Shown piece by piece: positions 34,219 through 41,481 of a stretch of DNA of 51,253 nt. The DNA is from Nocardia uniformis NBRC 13702 (GTDB taxonomy: Bacteria; Actinomycetota; Actinomycetes; Mycobacteriales; Mycobacteriaceae), in assembly GCF_001613345.1 (NCBI RefSeq), contig NZ_BDCE01000024.1:1-51253 (forward strand). Reading direction: 5' to 3'. Positions within the stretch are counted from its first letter, which is position 1. The number at the start of each line of letters is the position of its first letter. The notes under the pieces are model-generated. The model was not told where the DNA came from, made no database searches, and saw only the letters and a list, made by a program, of their open reading frames with translations. Made by a program: the position numbers and the translations under genes.

Positions 34219-34893
34219 ATGCTCGAGCATCTGATTCCCACCGTTCCCGCTCTTCGCCGCGCCGCCCGCGTCGCGGCACGTCTCATGGTCACCGGGGCGG
34301 CCGTCACCGCCATAGCCGTGGCCGCGACCCCCGCATTCGCCGACCCGGCTCCCGCCGTCTCCCCCCATCCGGCTCCCGAGCTCACGAGAGATGTACTCGC
34401 GGCCATCGATTCGGTCACCACGCTGCAATTGCCGGGACTGGAGCTGCCGGCGCTGTTCAGCCCGAATACCGCCATCGTGGTGCTCGGTTACGGCCTGCTG
34501 CCCGATGGTGAGATGCGCCCGGAACTGATCAACCGGCTCCATGCCGGGTATGTGTCGGCCCTGCTCTCCCCCGCCGCCCCGGTCATCGTCACCGGCGGCA
34601 ATCCACAGAACGGGGTCTCCGAGGCGGCGGCCATGGCGGACTGGCTGATCGCGCGCGGGATCGCGGCGCATCGCATTTACGCTGAGACACAGGCGAATTC
34701 GACGGTGCAGAACGCCGCGTTCTCGGCCAGACTAATGGCGGCCATCAACGCGCACGCCGCCATCCTGATTACCTCCGCCGACCACATCGGACGCGCGCTG
34801 AGCAATTTCCAGGCGGCCGGTATCTCGGTGGTCGCCACCATGACCCCGGATGACACCCCGCTGTCGGCGGAGCCGTTCGGTCCGGGTGCGTAG
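34219..34893 (+). CDS. Secreted DUF218 (YdcF/ElyC/SanA-like) protein
   Basis: A 224-residue protein with an N-terminal signal peptide (RLMVTGAAVTAIAVAATPAFADP, cleavage near residue 41) and a DUF218 Rossmann-like domain: NTAIVVLGYGLLPDGEMRPELINRLHAGYVSAL, PVIVTGGNPQNGVSEAAAMADWLIARGIAAHRIYAETQANSTVQNA, and AILITSADHIGRA. DUF218 proteins such as ElyC and SanA influence envelope integrity; their enzymatic activity is unknown. Being fully exported rather than membrane-anchored is somewhat unusual. AAGGGG lies upstream of ATG 34219. It converges on the MaoC gene with only three bases between stops. Confidence 0.85.
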   Translation: MLEHLIPTVPALRRAARVAARLMVTGAAVTAIAVAATPAFADPAPAVSPHPAPELTRDVLAAIDSVTTLQLPGLELPALFSPNTAIVVLGYGLLPDGEMRPELINRLHAGYVSALLSPAAPVIVTGGNPQNGVSEAAAMADWLIARGIAAHRIYAETQANSTVQNAAFSARLMAAINAHAAILITSADHIGRALSNFQAAGISVVATMTPDDTPLSAEPFGPGA

Positions 34894-34896
34894 GCG

Positions 34897-35349
34897 TCAA
34901 ACCAAATAGCGGGCAATGGATTCGGCCACGCAGGCCGGCCGCCCCGCACCCTCCAGTTCGAGAGTGACGGTGCGTTCGGCCTGCACGCCGCCCGGGATAT
35001 CGCGCACCGCCTCGAGGGTGATCCGGGCGCGCAACCGTCCACCGGCCGGTACCGGGGTAATGAACCGAACCTTGTTGAGCCCGTAGTTGATCGCGGCGCT
35101 CGCACAGCTCACGGTCATCACCTGCTGGCTGAGCGGCACCAGGAGCGAGAGTGTGAGGAACCCGTGCGCGATGGTGGTGCCGTAGGGCCCCTCGGCCGCG
35201 CGCTCCGCGTCGACGTGAATCCACTGGTGATCACCCGTGGCATCGGCGAACGTGTCGATTCGCCGCTGGTCCACGGTGAGCCAGTCGCTCACGCCGATCT
35301 CGGTGCCCACCGCGGCGCGCAGGGCCTCGAAGTCCGCGAAGTCGGTCAT
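34897..35349 (-). CDS. MaoC-like (R)-specific enoyl-CoA hydratase
   Basis: Hot-dog-fold hydratase adding water to trans-2-enoyl-CoA. It contains DATGDHQWIHVDAERAAEGPYGTTIAHGFLTLSLL, which holds the catalytic Asp and His of the family, and AINYGLNKVRFITPVPAGGRLRARITLEAV. Length 150 is standard for the single-domain NodN/MaoC type. AAGGAG lies upstream of ATG 35349. It is the last gene of a leftward group with SDR (72 bp) and acyl-CoA dehydrogenase. The three can form a dehydrogenation-hydration-oxidation sequence acting on an acyl-CoA. Confidence 0.9.
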   Translation of the reverse strand: MTDFADFEALRAAVGTEIGVSDWLTVDQRRIDTFADATGDHQWIHVDAERAAEGPYGTTIAHGFLTLSLLVPLSQQVMTVSCASAAINYGLNKVRFITPVPAGGRLRARITLEAVRDIPGGVQAERTVTLELEGAGRPACVAESIARYLV

Positions 35350-35421
35350 GGGTTGCGCTCCTTACAGTTCCGTATCCTCGGGCGGTGATCATTGTGCCCC
35401 GAGTCCACGCCTGTCCGGCAC

Positions 35422-36168
35422 CTAGAGACGACGGCCACCGTCGACGTAGATCGTTTGGCCGGTCACGAAGGCGGCATTGTCGGAGGCGAGAAAGGAGACC
35501 ACATTGGCGATATCCTCGGGGCGGCCGACGCGGCGCAGCGGGGTGATCTCGGCGGTTTTGGCCTGCAGGTCCTCGGCACTGACCCCCATGCGGGCGGCGG
35601 TGGCGGCGGTCATCTCGGTGGCGATGAAACCGGGGGCGACGGCATTGACATTGATGCCGAAGGGTCCGAGTTCCATTGCGAGAGTGCGGGTCAGGCCCTG
35701 GATGCCCGCCTTCGCGGCGGCGTAGTTGGCCTGGCCGCGATTGCCGAGCGCGGACACGCTGGAGGTATTGACGATTTTGCCGGAGCGCTGCGGCACCATA
35801 TGGCGTTGCGCGGCACGGCTGCACAGGAACGCACCGCGCAGATGCACTCCCATCACGGTATCCCAGTCGTCCACGGACATCTTGAACAGCAGGTTGTCAC
35901 GCAGGACCCCGGCATTGTTGACCAGGATGTCGAGCGAACCGAGTTCGGCGGCAGCACGATCGACGGCGGCATCGACCTGGGCTTCGTCGGTCACATCGCA
36001 GCCGATGGCGACGGCCTTGCTCCCTAGGCCGACAATGGCGTCCACCGTTGCCGCGCAGGCATTCTCATCGATATCGGCTACGGCAATGGCAGCACCGTCA
36101 GCGGCGAGCCTGAGGGCGGTGGCAGCGCCGATACCGCGCGCCGCGCCGGTCACGAAGGCGACGGTCAT
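35422..36168 (-). CDS. FabG-like short-chain dehydrogenase/reductase
   Basis: NAD(P)-dependent 3-hydroxyacyl/3-oxoacyl reductase-type enzyme of 248 residues. Cofactor motif TGAARGIGAA lies near residue 10 and an acidic residue after the second strand (VADID) suggests NAD(H). NNAG is at about 90. Catalytic Ser/Tyr/Lys are in VNTSSVSALGNRGQANYAAAKAG. The C-terminal NAAFVTGQTIYVDGG is typical FabG. AAGGAG lies upstream of ATG 36168. It sits between the acyl-CoA dehydrogenase (57 bp) and MaoC, so it probably carries out the 3-hydroxyacyl-CoA oxidation in that short pathway. Substrate chain unknown. Confidence 0.92.
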   Translation of the reverse strand: MTVAFVTGAARGIGAATALRLAADGAAIAVADIDENACAATVDAIVGLGSKAVAIGCDVTDEAQVDAAVDRAAAELGSLDILVNNAGVLRDNLLFKMSVDDWDTVMGVHLRGAFLCSRAAQRHMVPQRSGKIVNTSSVSALGNRGQANYAAAKAGIQGLTRTLAMELGPFGINVNAVAPGFIATEMTAATAARMGVSAEDLQAKTAEITPLRRVGRPEDIANVVSFLASDNAAFVTGQTIYVDGGRRL

Positions 36169-36225
36169 AGCATTCTCCTTGTCTGGCAGTGGAATTCGGA
36201 TAGTCGAGACTCAGATGGTCGAGAC

Positions 36226-37377
36226 TCAGGCAATGGCGTTCACGCCGGTGAGGGCACGGCCGATGAGCAGCTTCTGAATCTGGCTGGTGCCCTCGTAGAA
36301 CGTCAGTACCCGCGCGTCGCGCAGGTACTTCGACACCGGATACTCGTCGATATAGCCGTAGCCGCCGAAGACCTGGATGGCGTTATTGGCGGCCTTGACC
36401 GCCGCCTCGCTGGCGAAGAGTTTTGCCACCGACGCCTCGGTGCCGAACGGTTGGCCGCGATCGACGAGATCGGCTACTCGCCAGGTCAATAGCCGCGCGG
36501 CCTCGACCTCGACGGCAATATCGGCGAGCAATTCCTGCACCAGCTGGAACGAGGCGATGGGCTTGCCGAACTGCTCGCGCTCCCGCGCGTATTTCACCGA
36601 GGCTTCGAGGCAGGCCCGCGCGACGCCCACACATCCGGCGGCGACACCCATACGGCCTTTGTCCAACGCGCCCATGGCGATTCGGAAGCCTTCACCCTCG
36701 TCGCCGAGGCGGGCGGAATCGGGTATCCGCACCTGGTCCAGGACCAGTTCCGCCGTGGCCTGACCGCGCAGTCCCAATTTGCCGGTGATCTCGGCGCGGG
36801 AGAATCCGGGCGCATCGGTGGGCACCAGGAAGGCGGTGACACCCTTTGGCCCGGACCCACCGGTGCGCGCGAAGATAATCGCGATATCGGCCGTCGTCCC
36901 ATTGGTAATGAAGATCTTGGTACCCGACAGCAGCCAGTCGGCACCGTCGCGCACCGCCCTGGCACTCAGATTTCCGGCATCGGAGCCGGTTCCCGGTTCG
37001 GTAAGACCGAAGCAGCCGATCGACTGCCCGGCACACAGTCGCGGCAGCCAGGCACGCTGTTGTTCCTCGCCGCCGTAGGTCTTGATCGATTTGGCGACCA
37101 GTCCCAGCGATACCGACACAATGCCGCGCACGGCACTGTCCCCGCGGCCGAGCTCTTCTAGCAGCAGGCAGTAGGCCAGCGCGTCGCCACCCGATCCGCC
37201 GTACTCCTCGGGAATCTCGATGCCAAGGAATCCCATATCGCCGAGTTTTCCGGCAATGGCCGGATCGACCGCTTCGGCGCGATCCCAGGCGGTGGCATGG
37301 GGTACGACCTCTTTATCCACCCATGCCCTGGCGACCGCCCGCAGCTCACGGTGCGACTCGCCGAGTTCGAAGTCCAT
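36226..37377 (-). CDS. Acyl-CoA dehydrogenase
   Basis: FAD-dependent alpha,beta-dehydrogenase of acyl-CoA thioesters, 383 residues. It starts MDFELGESHRELRAVARAWVDKEVVPHA. QSIGCFGLTEPGTGSDAGNLSARAV is the flavin/substrate motif, with WLLSGTKIFITNGTTADIAIIFAR after it. The C-terminal QVFGGYGYIDEYPVSKYLRDARVLTFYEGTSQIQKLLIGRAL carries the catalytic Glu (YEGTSQI). ATG 37377 is chosen because upstream residues are untypical and the operators lie immediately before it. First gene of the ACAD-SDR-MaoC group, divergent from the TetR gene and very likely repressed by it. Confidence 0.94.
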   Translation of the reverse strand: MDFELGESHRELRAVARAWVDKEVVPHATAWDRAEAVDPAIAGKLGDMGFLGIEIPEEYGGSGGDALAYCLLLEELGRGDSAVRGIVSVSLGLVAKSIKTYGGEEQQRAWLPRLCAGQSIGCFGLTEPGTGSDAGNLSARAVRDGADWLLSGTKIFITNGTTADIAIIFARTGGSGPKGVTAFLVPTDAPGFSRAEITGKLGLRGQATAELVLDQVRIPDSARLGDEGEGFRIAMGALDKGRMGVAAGCVGVARACLEASVKYAREREQFGKPIASFQLVQELLADIAVEVEAARLLTWRVADLVDRGQPFGTEASVAKLFASEAAVKAANNAIQVFGGYGYIDEYPVSKYLRDARVLTFYEGTSQIQKLLIGRALTGVNAIA

Positions 37378-37384
37378 CTCCACT

Positions 37385-37440
37385 CCTAACCGAACAGTGT
37401 TAGGTTTGCGTCGCCGACGGTATCCTAACGACGTTCGGTT
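37385..37440. promoter_or_regulatory. Paired TetR operators between the acyl-CoA dehydrogenase and TetR genes
   Basis: AACCGAACNNNGTTAGG occurs at 37388-37404 on the plus strand and at 37424-37440 on the minus strand, with only the three central bases differing (AGT versus GTC). Their start positions differ by 36 bp and they face opposite ways, one towards each gene. Site one is also a palindrome, CCTAAC-N8-GTTAGG. They are the best candidates for binding by the adjacent TetR protein. Confidence 0.75.
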
Positions 37441-37490
37441 CTTCAAGAGCCGGGTGATACCTTCGGCTTCCAGACGAGGGAGGTGAGCTG

Positions 37491-38123
37491 ATGGTCCGGC
37501 CGAAGGTGCCATTGCTCAGCCGGGAACGCATTCGCGTAGCCGCGCTGACCCTGATCGACCGCGACGGCCTGGGCGAGCTGTCCATGCGAAAACTCGCCGC
37601 CGAATTGGGCGTTCAGGCGGCGTCCCTGTACGGGCACTTCCCCACCAAGGACGACCTCCTCGACGACATCGCACGCGGGATTATGGGACGCGTCGACACC
37701 GCCGTCATCGAATGCGGCGACTGGCGTCAGGGACTCATCGAGTGGGCGCGCTCATACCGCGACGCCCTGGTGGCGCATCCGAACTTCGTGCCCTACCTGG
37801 CGTCCGGCCCCGGCAAGCGCGAAGAGAACCTGCGCGCCGCGGACGCGGTACACGGCGGGCTGGTAGGTGCGGGCTGGCCACCCCGCGAGGCGACCATGAT
37901 CGGCGCTGCCACCAGGTATTTGGTGATGGGCTCCACCGTCGGATCGTTTTCCCGGGGGTTCGTCGACGACGTGCAGGTATACCGCGACCGCTACCCGCAC
38001 CTGGACCAGGCGCACCTACTCCGCGCCAAGGCCGACGAAATCGATGCCGAGAGTTTCGAATTGGCGCTCACCGCCTTCATCGACGGCCTCGGCCTGCGGT
38101 ACGACGCTCTACCCCGCCGCTGA
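37491..38123 (+). CDS. TetR-family repressor with a TetR_C-type ligand domain
   Basis: A 210-residue regulator. The N-terminal HTH is RIRVAALTLIDRDGLGELSMRKLAAELGVQAASLYGHFPTKDDLLDDIARGI. The C-terminal half (WRQGLIEWARSYRDALVAHPNFVPYLASGPGK to EIDAESFELALTAFIDGLGLRYDAL) resembles the tetracycline-repressor ligand domain. GGGAGGTGA lies before ATG 37491. It lies opposite the acyl-CoA dehydrogenase operon and probably controls that operon and itself through the paired sites; the effector is likely an acyl-CoA or its precursor. Whether it also governs the sulfation operon behind it is unknown. Confidence 0.9.
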   Translation: MVRPKVPLLSRERIRVAALTLIDRDGLGELSMRKLAAELGVQAASLYGHFPTKDDLLDDIARGIMGRVDTAVIECGDWRQGLIEWARSYRDALVAHPNFVPYLASGPGKREENLRAADAVHGGLVGAGWPPREATMIGAATRYLVMGSTVGSFSRGFVDDVQVYRDRYPHLDQAHLLRAKADEIDAESFELALTAFIDGLGLRYDALPRR

Positions 38124-38160
38124 GCAGGTGGCCGGAACTATCGCACGTTTCGCGACCGAA

Positions 38161-38259
38161 CCGCCCCGTCATCCCGGCGCGCTTGTGGCCGGGATCCACA
38201 CTGTGCGGCGCCATTCGGGTGTGGATTCCGGCCACAAGCATGCCGGAATGACGGGGCGG
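38161..38259. repeat. Dispersed imperfect palindrome, copy 4 (best arms)
   Basis: CCGCCCCGTCATCCCGGC at the left and GCCGGAATGACGGGGCGG at the right are complementary with one mismatch, and the inner parts (CGCTTGTGGCC / GGCCACAAGC) also pair. It fills the gap between the convergent TetR and sulfotransferase genes and leaves eight bases to the latter's stop. Confidence 0.88.
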
Positions 38260-38267
38260 GAATGTCA

Positions 38268-39401
38268 CTACATGGAGAAGTGGGCCTTGACCTGGTCTTC
38301 AGTCAATCCGTAATCGGCCAGCGAGTACCGATGGGCCGGTTTGCGGTCGCCGGATTTGCTCTCCTCGTCCAGGGCGAGCATGGCGGTCCGGGCGGCGTCG
38401 GTGAGTTCGATTCCGAAGGATTTGTAGATGGTCTCGATGGTGCCCATCGGATTCGCCCGCAGATCCTCGAACTGGATGTCGACGAACTGATCGGCGCTGT
38501 ACTTCGCCCGCGACTCGTTGAAATTCCGCAGCCCCCGCGACCACAGCTCCAACTGGGTTTCGCCGATCCTGGCTCCGGAGAAGGAATTGGACCAGCCGCG
38601 GGCGGCCTGTTCGGACAGACTGCACGACGAGCCGATAATCGTCACCGGATCGCGGTGGGTCTGAATGATGAGCGCGTCCGGGTACACCCGCATGAGCGCG
38701 TCCAGGGCGAACAGGTGGCTGGGGTTCTTCATTACCCAGTGGCGACTGTCGCCGAGGCCGATGAGTCGCAGGTTGTCGCGGTGCCGCACATAGGCATTGG
38801 TCCAATCCTGGGTGCGCAACCACTGCGAGTAAGTGGGCAGGTAGGCGAGGCTCTCATAGGAAATGGATTTCACCGTCTGCCGTAGCAACTGCCAGCATTC
38901 CTCCACATCGGCGGCACTCATGTAGTGCACGCCCATGAATTCCGGATTCTCGACGCGGTGCTGGGCGAATCCGGCGTCGATCTGCTGGTAGACGGGGTTG
39001 GCGGCCCAGGTGTCGCGCGGCGGGCGGGGCTGCGGGAATTCCGCCAGCCACATTTCCAGGGCCTGATGCCGCGGGTCGGCGGCCAGCAGTCGGTGCAGTG
39101 CGGTGGTGCCGGTGCGCGGCAGGCCGGTGACGAAAATCGGTCGGGTGACGGGGGTTTCGACATAGGCCGGGTTGGCCTGCCAGGAGGCTTCGCTCAGGGC
39201 GCGCGCCACGAGTGCCCCGCGCAGGAAGTACCGGCTCATCTTGCTGCCGAGTTCGGTGAGGTCGGCGTCGCGCTGATAGGACTCCAGCAGAACGCCGAGG
39301 GCCTCGGTGTAGTCGTCGGTACCGAAATCGGTGAGGCCGCAGACCTTGGTGGCGGAAGCGTGGAGGTCTTCGACCGTGCCCACGCCGGTGCGTCCGCTCA
39401 T
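38268..39401 (-). CDS. PAPS-dependent sulfotransferase (Rv3529c-like family)
   Basis: Transfers sulfate from 3'-phosphoadenosine 5'-phosphosulfate to a hydroxyl or amine of a small molecule. The 5'-phosphosulfate loop is FVTGLPRTGTTALHRLLAADP (near residue 90). The 3'-phosphate site is WVMKNPSHLFALDALMRVYPDALIIQTHRDPVTIIGSSCSL (near 235). Soluble, 377 residues, with an N-terminal helical part before the loop. ATG 39401 has AAGGAG ten bases upstream; a longer reading to 39521 is not supported. It is last in a five-gene operon that starts with PAPS synthesis genes. As I recall, M. tuberculosis has a similar sulfotransferase-SDR-DUF1214 trio (Rv3529c-Rv3531c) inside the cholesterol regulon, so a steroid-like acceptor is worth considering. 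Confidence 0.9.
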   Translation of the reverse strand: MSGRTGVGTVEDLHASATKVCGLTDFGTDDYTEALGVLLESYQRDADLTELGSKMSRYFLRGALVARALSEASWQANPAYVETPVTRPIFVTGLPRTGTTALHRLLAADPRHQALEMWLAEFPQPRPPRDTWAANPVYQQIDAGFAQHRVENPEFMGVHYMSAADVEECWQLLRQTVKSISYESLAYLPTYSQWLRTQDWTNAYVRHRDNLRLIGLGDSRHWVMKNPSHLFALDALMRVYPDALIIQTHRDPVTIIGSSCSLSEQAARGWSNSFSGARIGETQLELWSRGLRNFNESRAKYSADQFVDIQFEDLRANPMGTIETIYKSFGIELTDAARTAMLALDEESKSGDRKPAHRYSLADYGLTEDQVKAHFSM

Positions 39402-39423
39402 CGTGTTGACTCCTTGATTCTTG

Positions 39424-40209
39424 TCAGACGTGGTATTCGCCGCAGTTGACGTCGAGGGTCTGGCCGGTAATGGCATTGGCCCAGGGCGAGGCCAGAAACA
39501 CCACGGCGCGGGCGATCTCATCGGGTTCGGGCAGCCGCTTCAGGTCGGATTTGGCAGCGGTCTGCTCGTAGACCTGTTCGGTGGTGATGCCGTACTTCTT
39601 GGCGATCTCACCGAAGTACCACTTCAGCTGATCGTTCCAGATGTAGCCGGGGGCAACGGTATTGACGCGAATACCCTTGGGACCGAGTTCGGTGGCCAGG
39701 GTCTGGGACATGGCGAGCAGCGCCGATTTGGCAACCTTATAGCTGCCGTACCGGGGTTCGGAATGGCGCAGGACGGCGGAGTTGATCATGACGACCGCGC
39801 CCTTGGTCTCGGCGAGGGCCTCGGTGAATGCCTGGGTCATGCGTAGGTTGCCGAGCACCGTGAGATCGAGACTGTCGCTGATCTGCTGGAAATCGGTGCG
39901 CGCCAGCGACTTCATGGACGGCACCGAGAAGGCATTGTTCACCAGGACATCGACGCGGCCGAAGGTGTCCAGGGTGTGCGCCACCAGCGCCTGTACGGCG
40001 TCGTCATCGGTGATATCGGTGGGCACGCACAGCGTTTCGCCACCCGCCGCCTCGATTTCGGCGGCCACCTCTTTGAGCCGGGATTCGGTACGCGCGGCCA
40101 GCACGACCTTCGCGCCGGCGGCGGCGGATTCGGTACAGATGGAACGGCCGAGGCCGGGGCCTACGCCACTGACGACGACTACCTTGTCGGCCAGCATGGG
40201 GTTGTTCAT
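39424..40209 (-). CDS. Short-chain dehydrogenase/reductase of the sulfation operon
   Basis: A 261-residue SDR. The cofactor loop is VVSGVGPGLGRSICTESAAAGAKVVLAARTESRL; the Arg after the second strand hints at NADP. NNAF replaces the usual NNAG. Ser and YKVAK supply catalysis (INSAVLRHSEPRYGSYKVAKSALLAMSQTLATELG). GYIWNDQLKWYFGEIAKKYGITTEQVYEQTAAKSDLKR is a long substrate loop. GAGGAAT lies upstream of the ATG. It is 22 bp from the sulfotransferase, so it probably reduces a keto group to the hydroxyl that is then sulfated, or oxidises the product. Substrate unknown. Confidence 0.9.
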   Translation of the reverse strand: MNNPMLADKVVVVSGVGPGLGRSICTESAAAGAKVVLAARTESRLKEVAAEIEAAGGETLCVPTDITDDDAVQALVAHTLDTFGRVDVLVNNAFSVPSMKSLARTDFQQISDSLDLTVLGNLRMTQAFTEALAETKGAVVMINSAVLRHSEPRYGSYKVAKSALLAMSQTLATELGPKGIRVNTVAPGYIWNDQLKWYFGEIAKKYGITTEQVYEQTAAKSDLKRLPEPDEIARAVVFLASPWANAITGQTLDVNCGEYHV

Positions 40210-40257
40210 GAGTTGATTCCTCGTCCTAGGAGTGTCGATCAGCCAACGGGAGTGGGA

Positions 40258-41481
40258 TCAGCCGAGCATGCGGTCGGCGAAGGCGCGCTGCCGCATGGCG
40301 ATTCGCTCGCGCCAGCCCGCCTCATCGATGCGATTGTGTTCGAAGTGCGGCAGGCGTTCGCCGACCTTGTCGAACGGCACCAGTTCCGCGGTCGGCCCCT
40401 GGTCGGGGGTAATGGGTTGATCCACGCGCTGCCAGCGGAACTGGAGAATGCCGTGACCGCGGCCGGTGGTTTCGATCCAATTGGCGATACCGGGATTCTT
40501 CGCCGATACCACCAGGCGGATGAAGCCGTCCGGATCCGCCTGAGCCTGAGCGTGATTGAGGCTGGTCTGGTGGTTCACGTAGTCGAGCGAGATGTACCAC
40601 ATGCTGCCGAGCTGGAAGCCCAGGTACGGGGCCTGCGACACCGGGACGGTGATAATGAGCGCCTGATCGTCGGCGAGGTCATAGTGGCCGACCGAGGAGT
40701 ACTGGGTGCTCAGGCCGCCCGGGGTGAGCCGGGGCTCGGTGAGGGTATTGACCGGCAGGTCCAGGTAGAACCACTTGGGAAAGTTGAACCAGGTGTGGAT
40801 GCGGGTGAGCAGCATCTTTCCGGCGGCGCGGTAGCGCTTACGCAATTGCGCCGCATCGGGTTCGACGGGCGCGGTGCCGATGGTGTCGACGCGCTCGATA
40901 CGAATGCGGCCCTTGGTCTCCTCGGTCCAGTCGCCGTACACCTCACGCACCGCCAGCATGGACGCGCCCTCGCCGAGAACGAAGTAGTCCGGTCCCGGAT
41001 TCTCCTTCGCCGGACCGAACCTCAGCTGATAGCTGCCGTCCGCGGCGATCGTGATACGGCGGTCGTCGAAGGCGTCGTCGCCACCGGGGACATTGGAGGC
41101 GGTGTAGTCGCCACGCAGTACCTGGAAGCTCAAATCGACGGTACTGCCGCGCACCCCGGTCACCAGGTATTCGGCGGTCGGCTCGATATTCGCGTGGTAG
41201 TAGAGCGTATCGGGATTGTCCAGGCCCATTTTCGCGTACGGGCCGGTGGAGGTGACGAAGTACGGGTGCGAGGTGCCGTGTGCGCCCGACAGGCGCAGGC
41301 AGGCGGAAATACTGGCCGCCAGGTAGTCGTAGCCCTCGGCCAAGTCGGCGTCGGTGCGCACGAATGGTGCGGAGGCAATGAGCTTTTCGGCCTCGGCGAC
41401 GGCCGCCAGGAAGGGTTCGGTCAGCGGGAGCGCGGCTTGTTCGTAGCCGTTGTCACGAGTGCCTTTGAATGTTTCAGTCAT
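40258..41481 (-). CDS. DUF1214-family protein coupled to PAPS synthesis
   Basis: A 407-residue protein of uncertain function. The N-terminal helical part (LTEPFLAAVAEAEKLIASAPFVRTDADLAEGYDYLAASISACLRLS) leads to a two-domain beta-rich region: HPYFVTSTGPYAKMGLDNPDTLYYHANIEPTAEYLVTG, and the DUF1214-like MWYISLDYVNHQTSLNHAQAQADPDGFIRLVVSAKNPGIANWIETTGRGHGILQFRWQ. No signal peptide. The start overlaps the cysNC stop as ATGA, which ties its dose to PAPS synthase. DUF1214 proteins often accompany steroid or lipid genes; it may bind the hydrophobic acceptor. Catalytic residues cannot be named. Confidence 0.82.
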   Translation of the reverse strand: MTETFKGTRDNGYEQAALPLTEPFLAAVAEAEKLIASAPFVRTDADLAEGYDYLAASISACLRLSGAHGTSHPYFVTSTGPYAKMGLDNPDTLYYHANIEPTAEYLVTGVRGSTVDLSFQVLRGDYTASNVPGGDDAFDDRRITIAADGSYQLRFGPAKENPGPDYFVLGEGASMLAVREVYGDWTEETKGRIRIERVDTIGTAPVEPDAAQLRKRYRAAGKMLLTRIHTWFNFPKWFYLDLPVNTLTEPRLTPGGLSTQYSSVGHYDLADDQALIITVPVSQAPYLGFQLGSMWYISLDYVNHQTSLNHAQAQADPDGFIRLVVSAKNPGIANWIETTGRGHGILQFRWQRVDQPITPDQGPTAELVPFDKVGERLPHFEHNRIDEAGWRERIAMRQRAFADRMLG

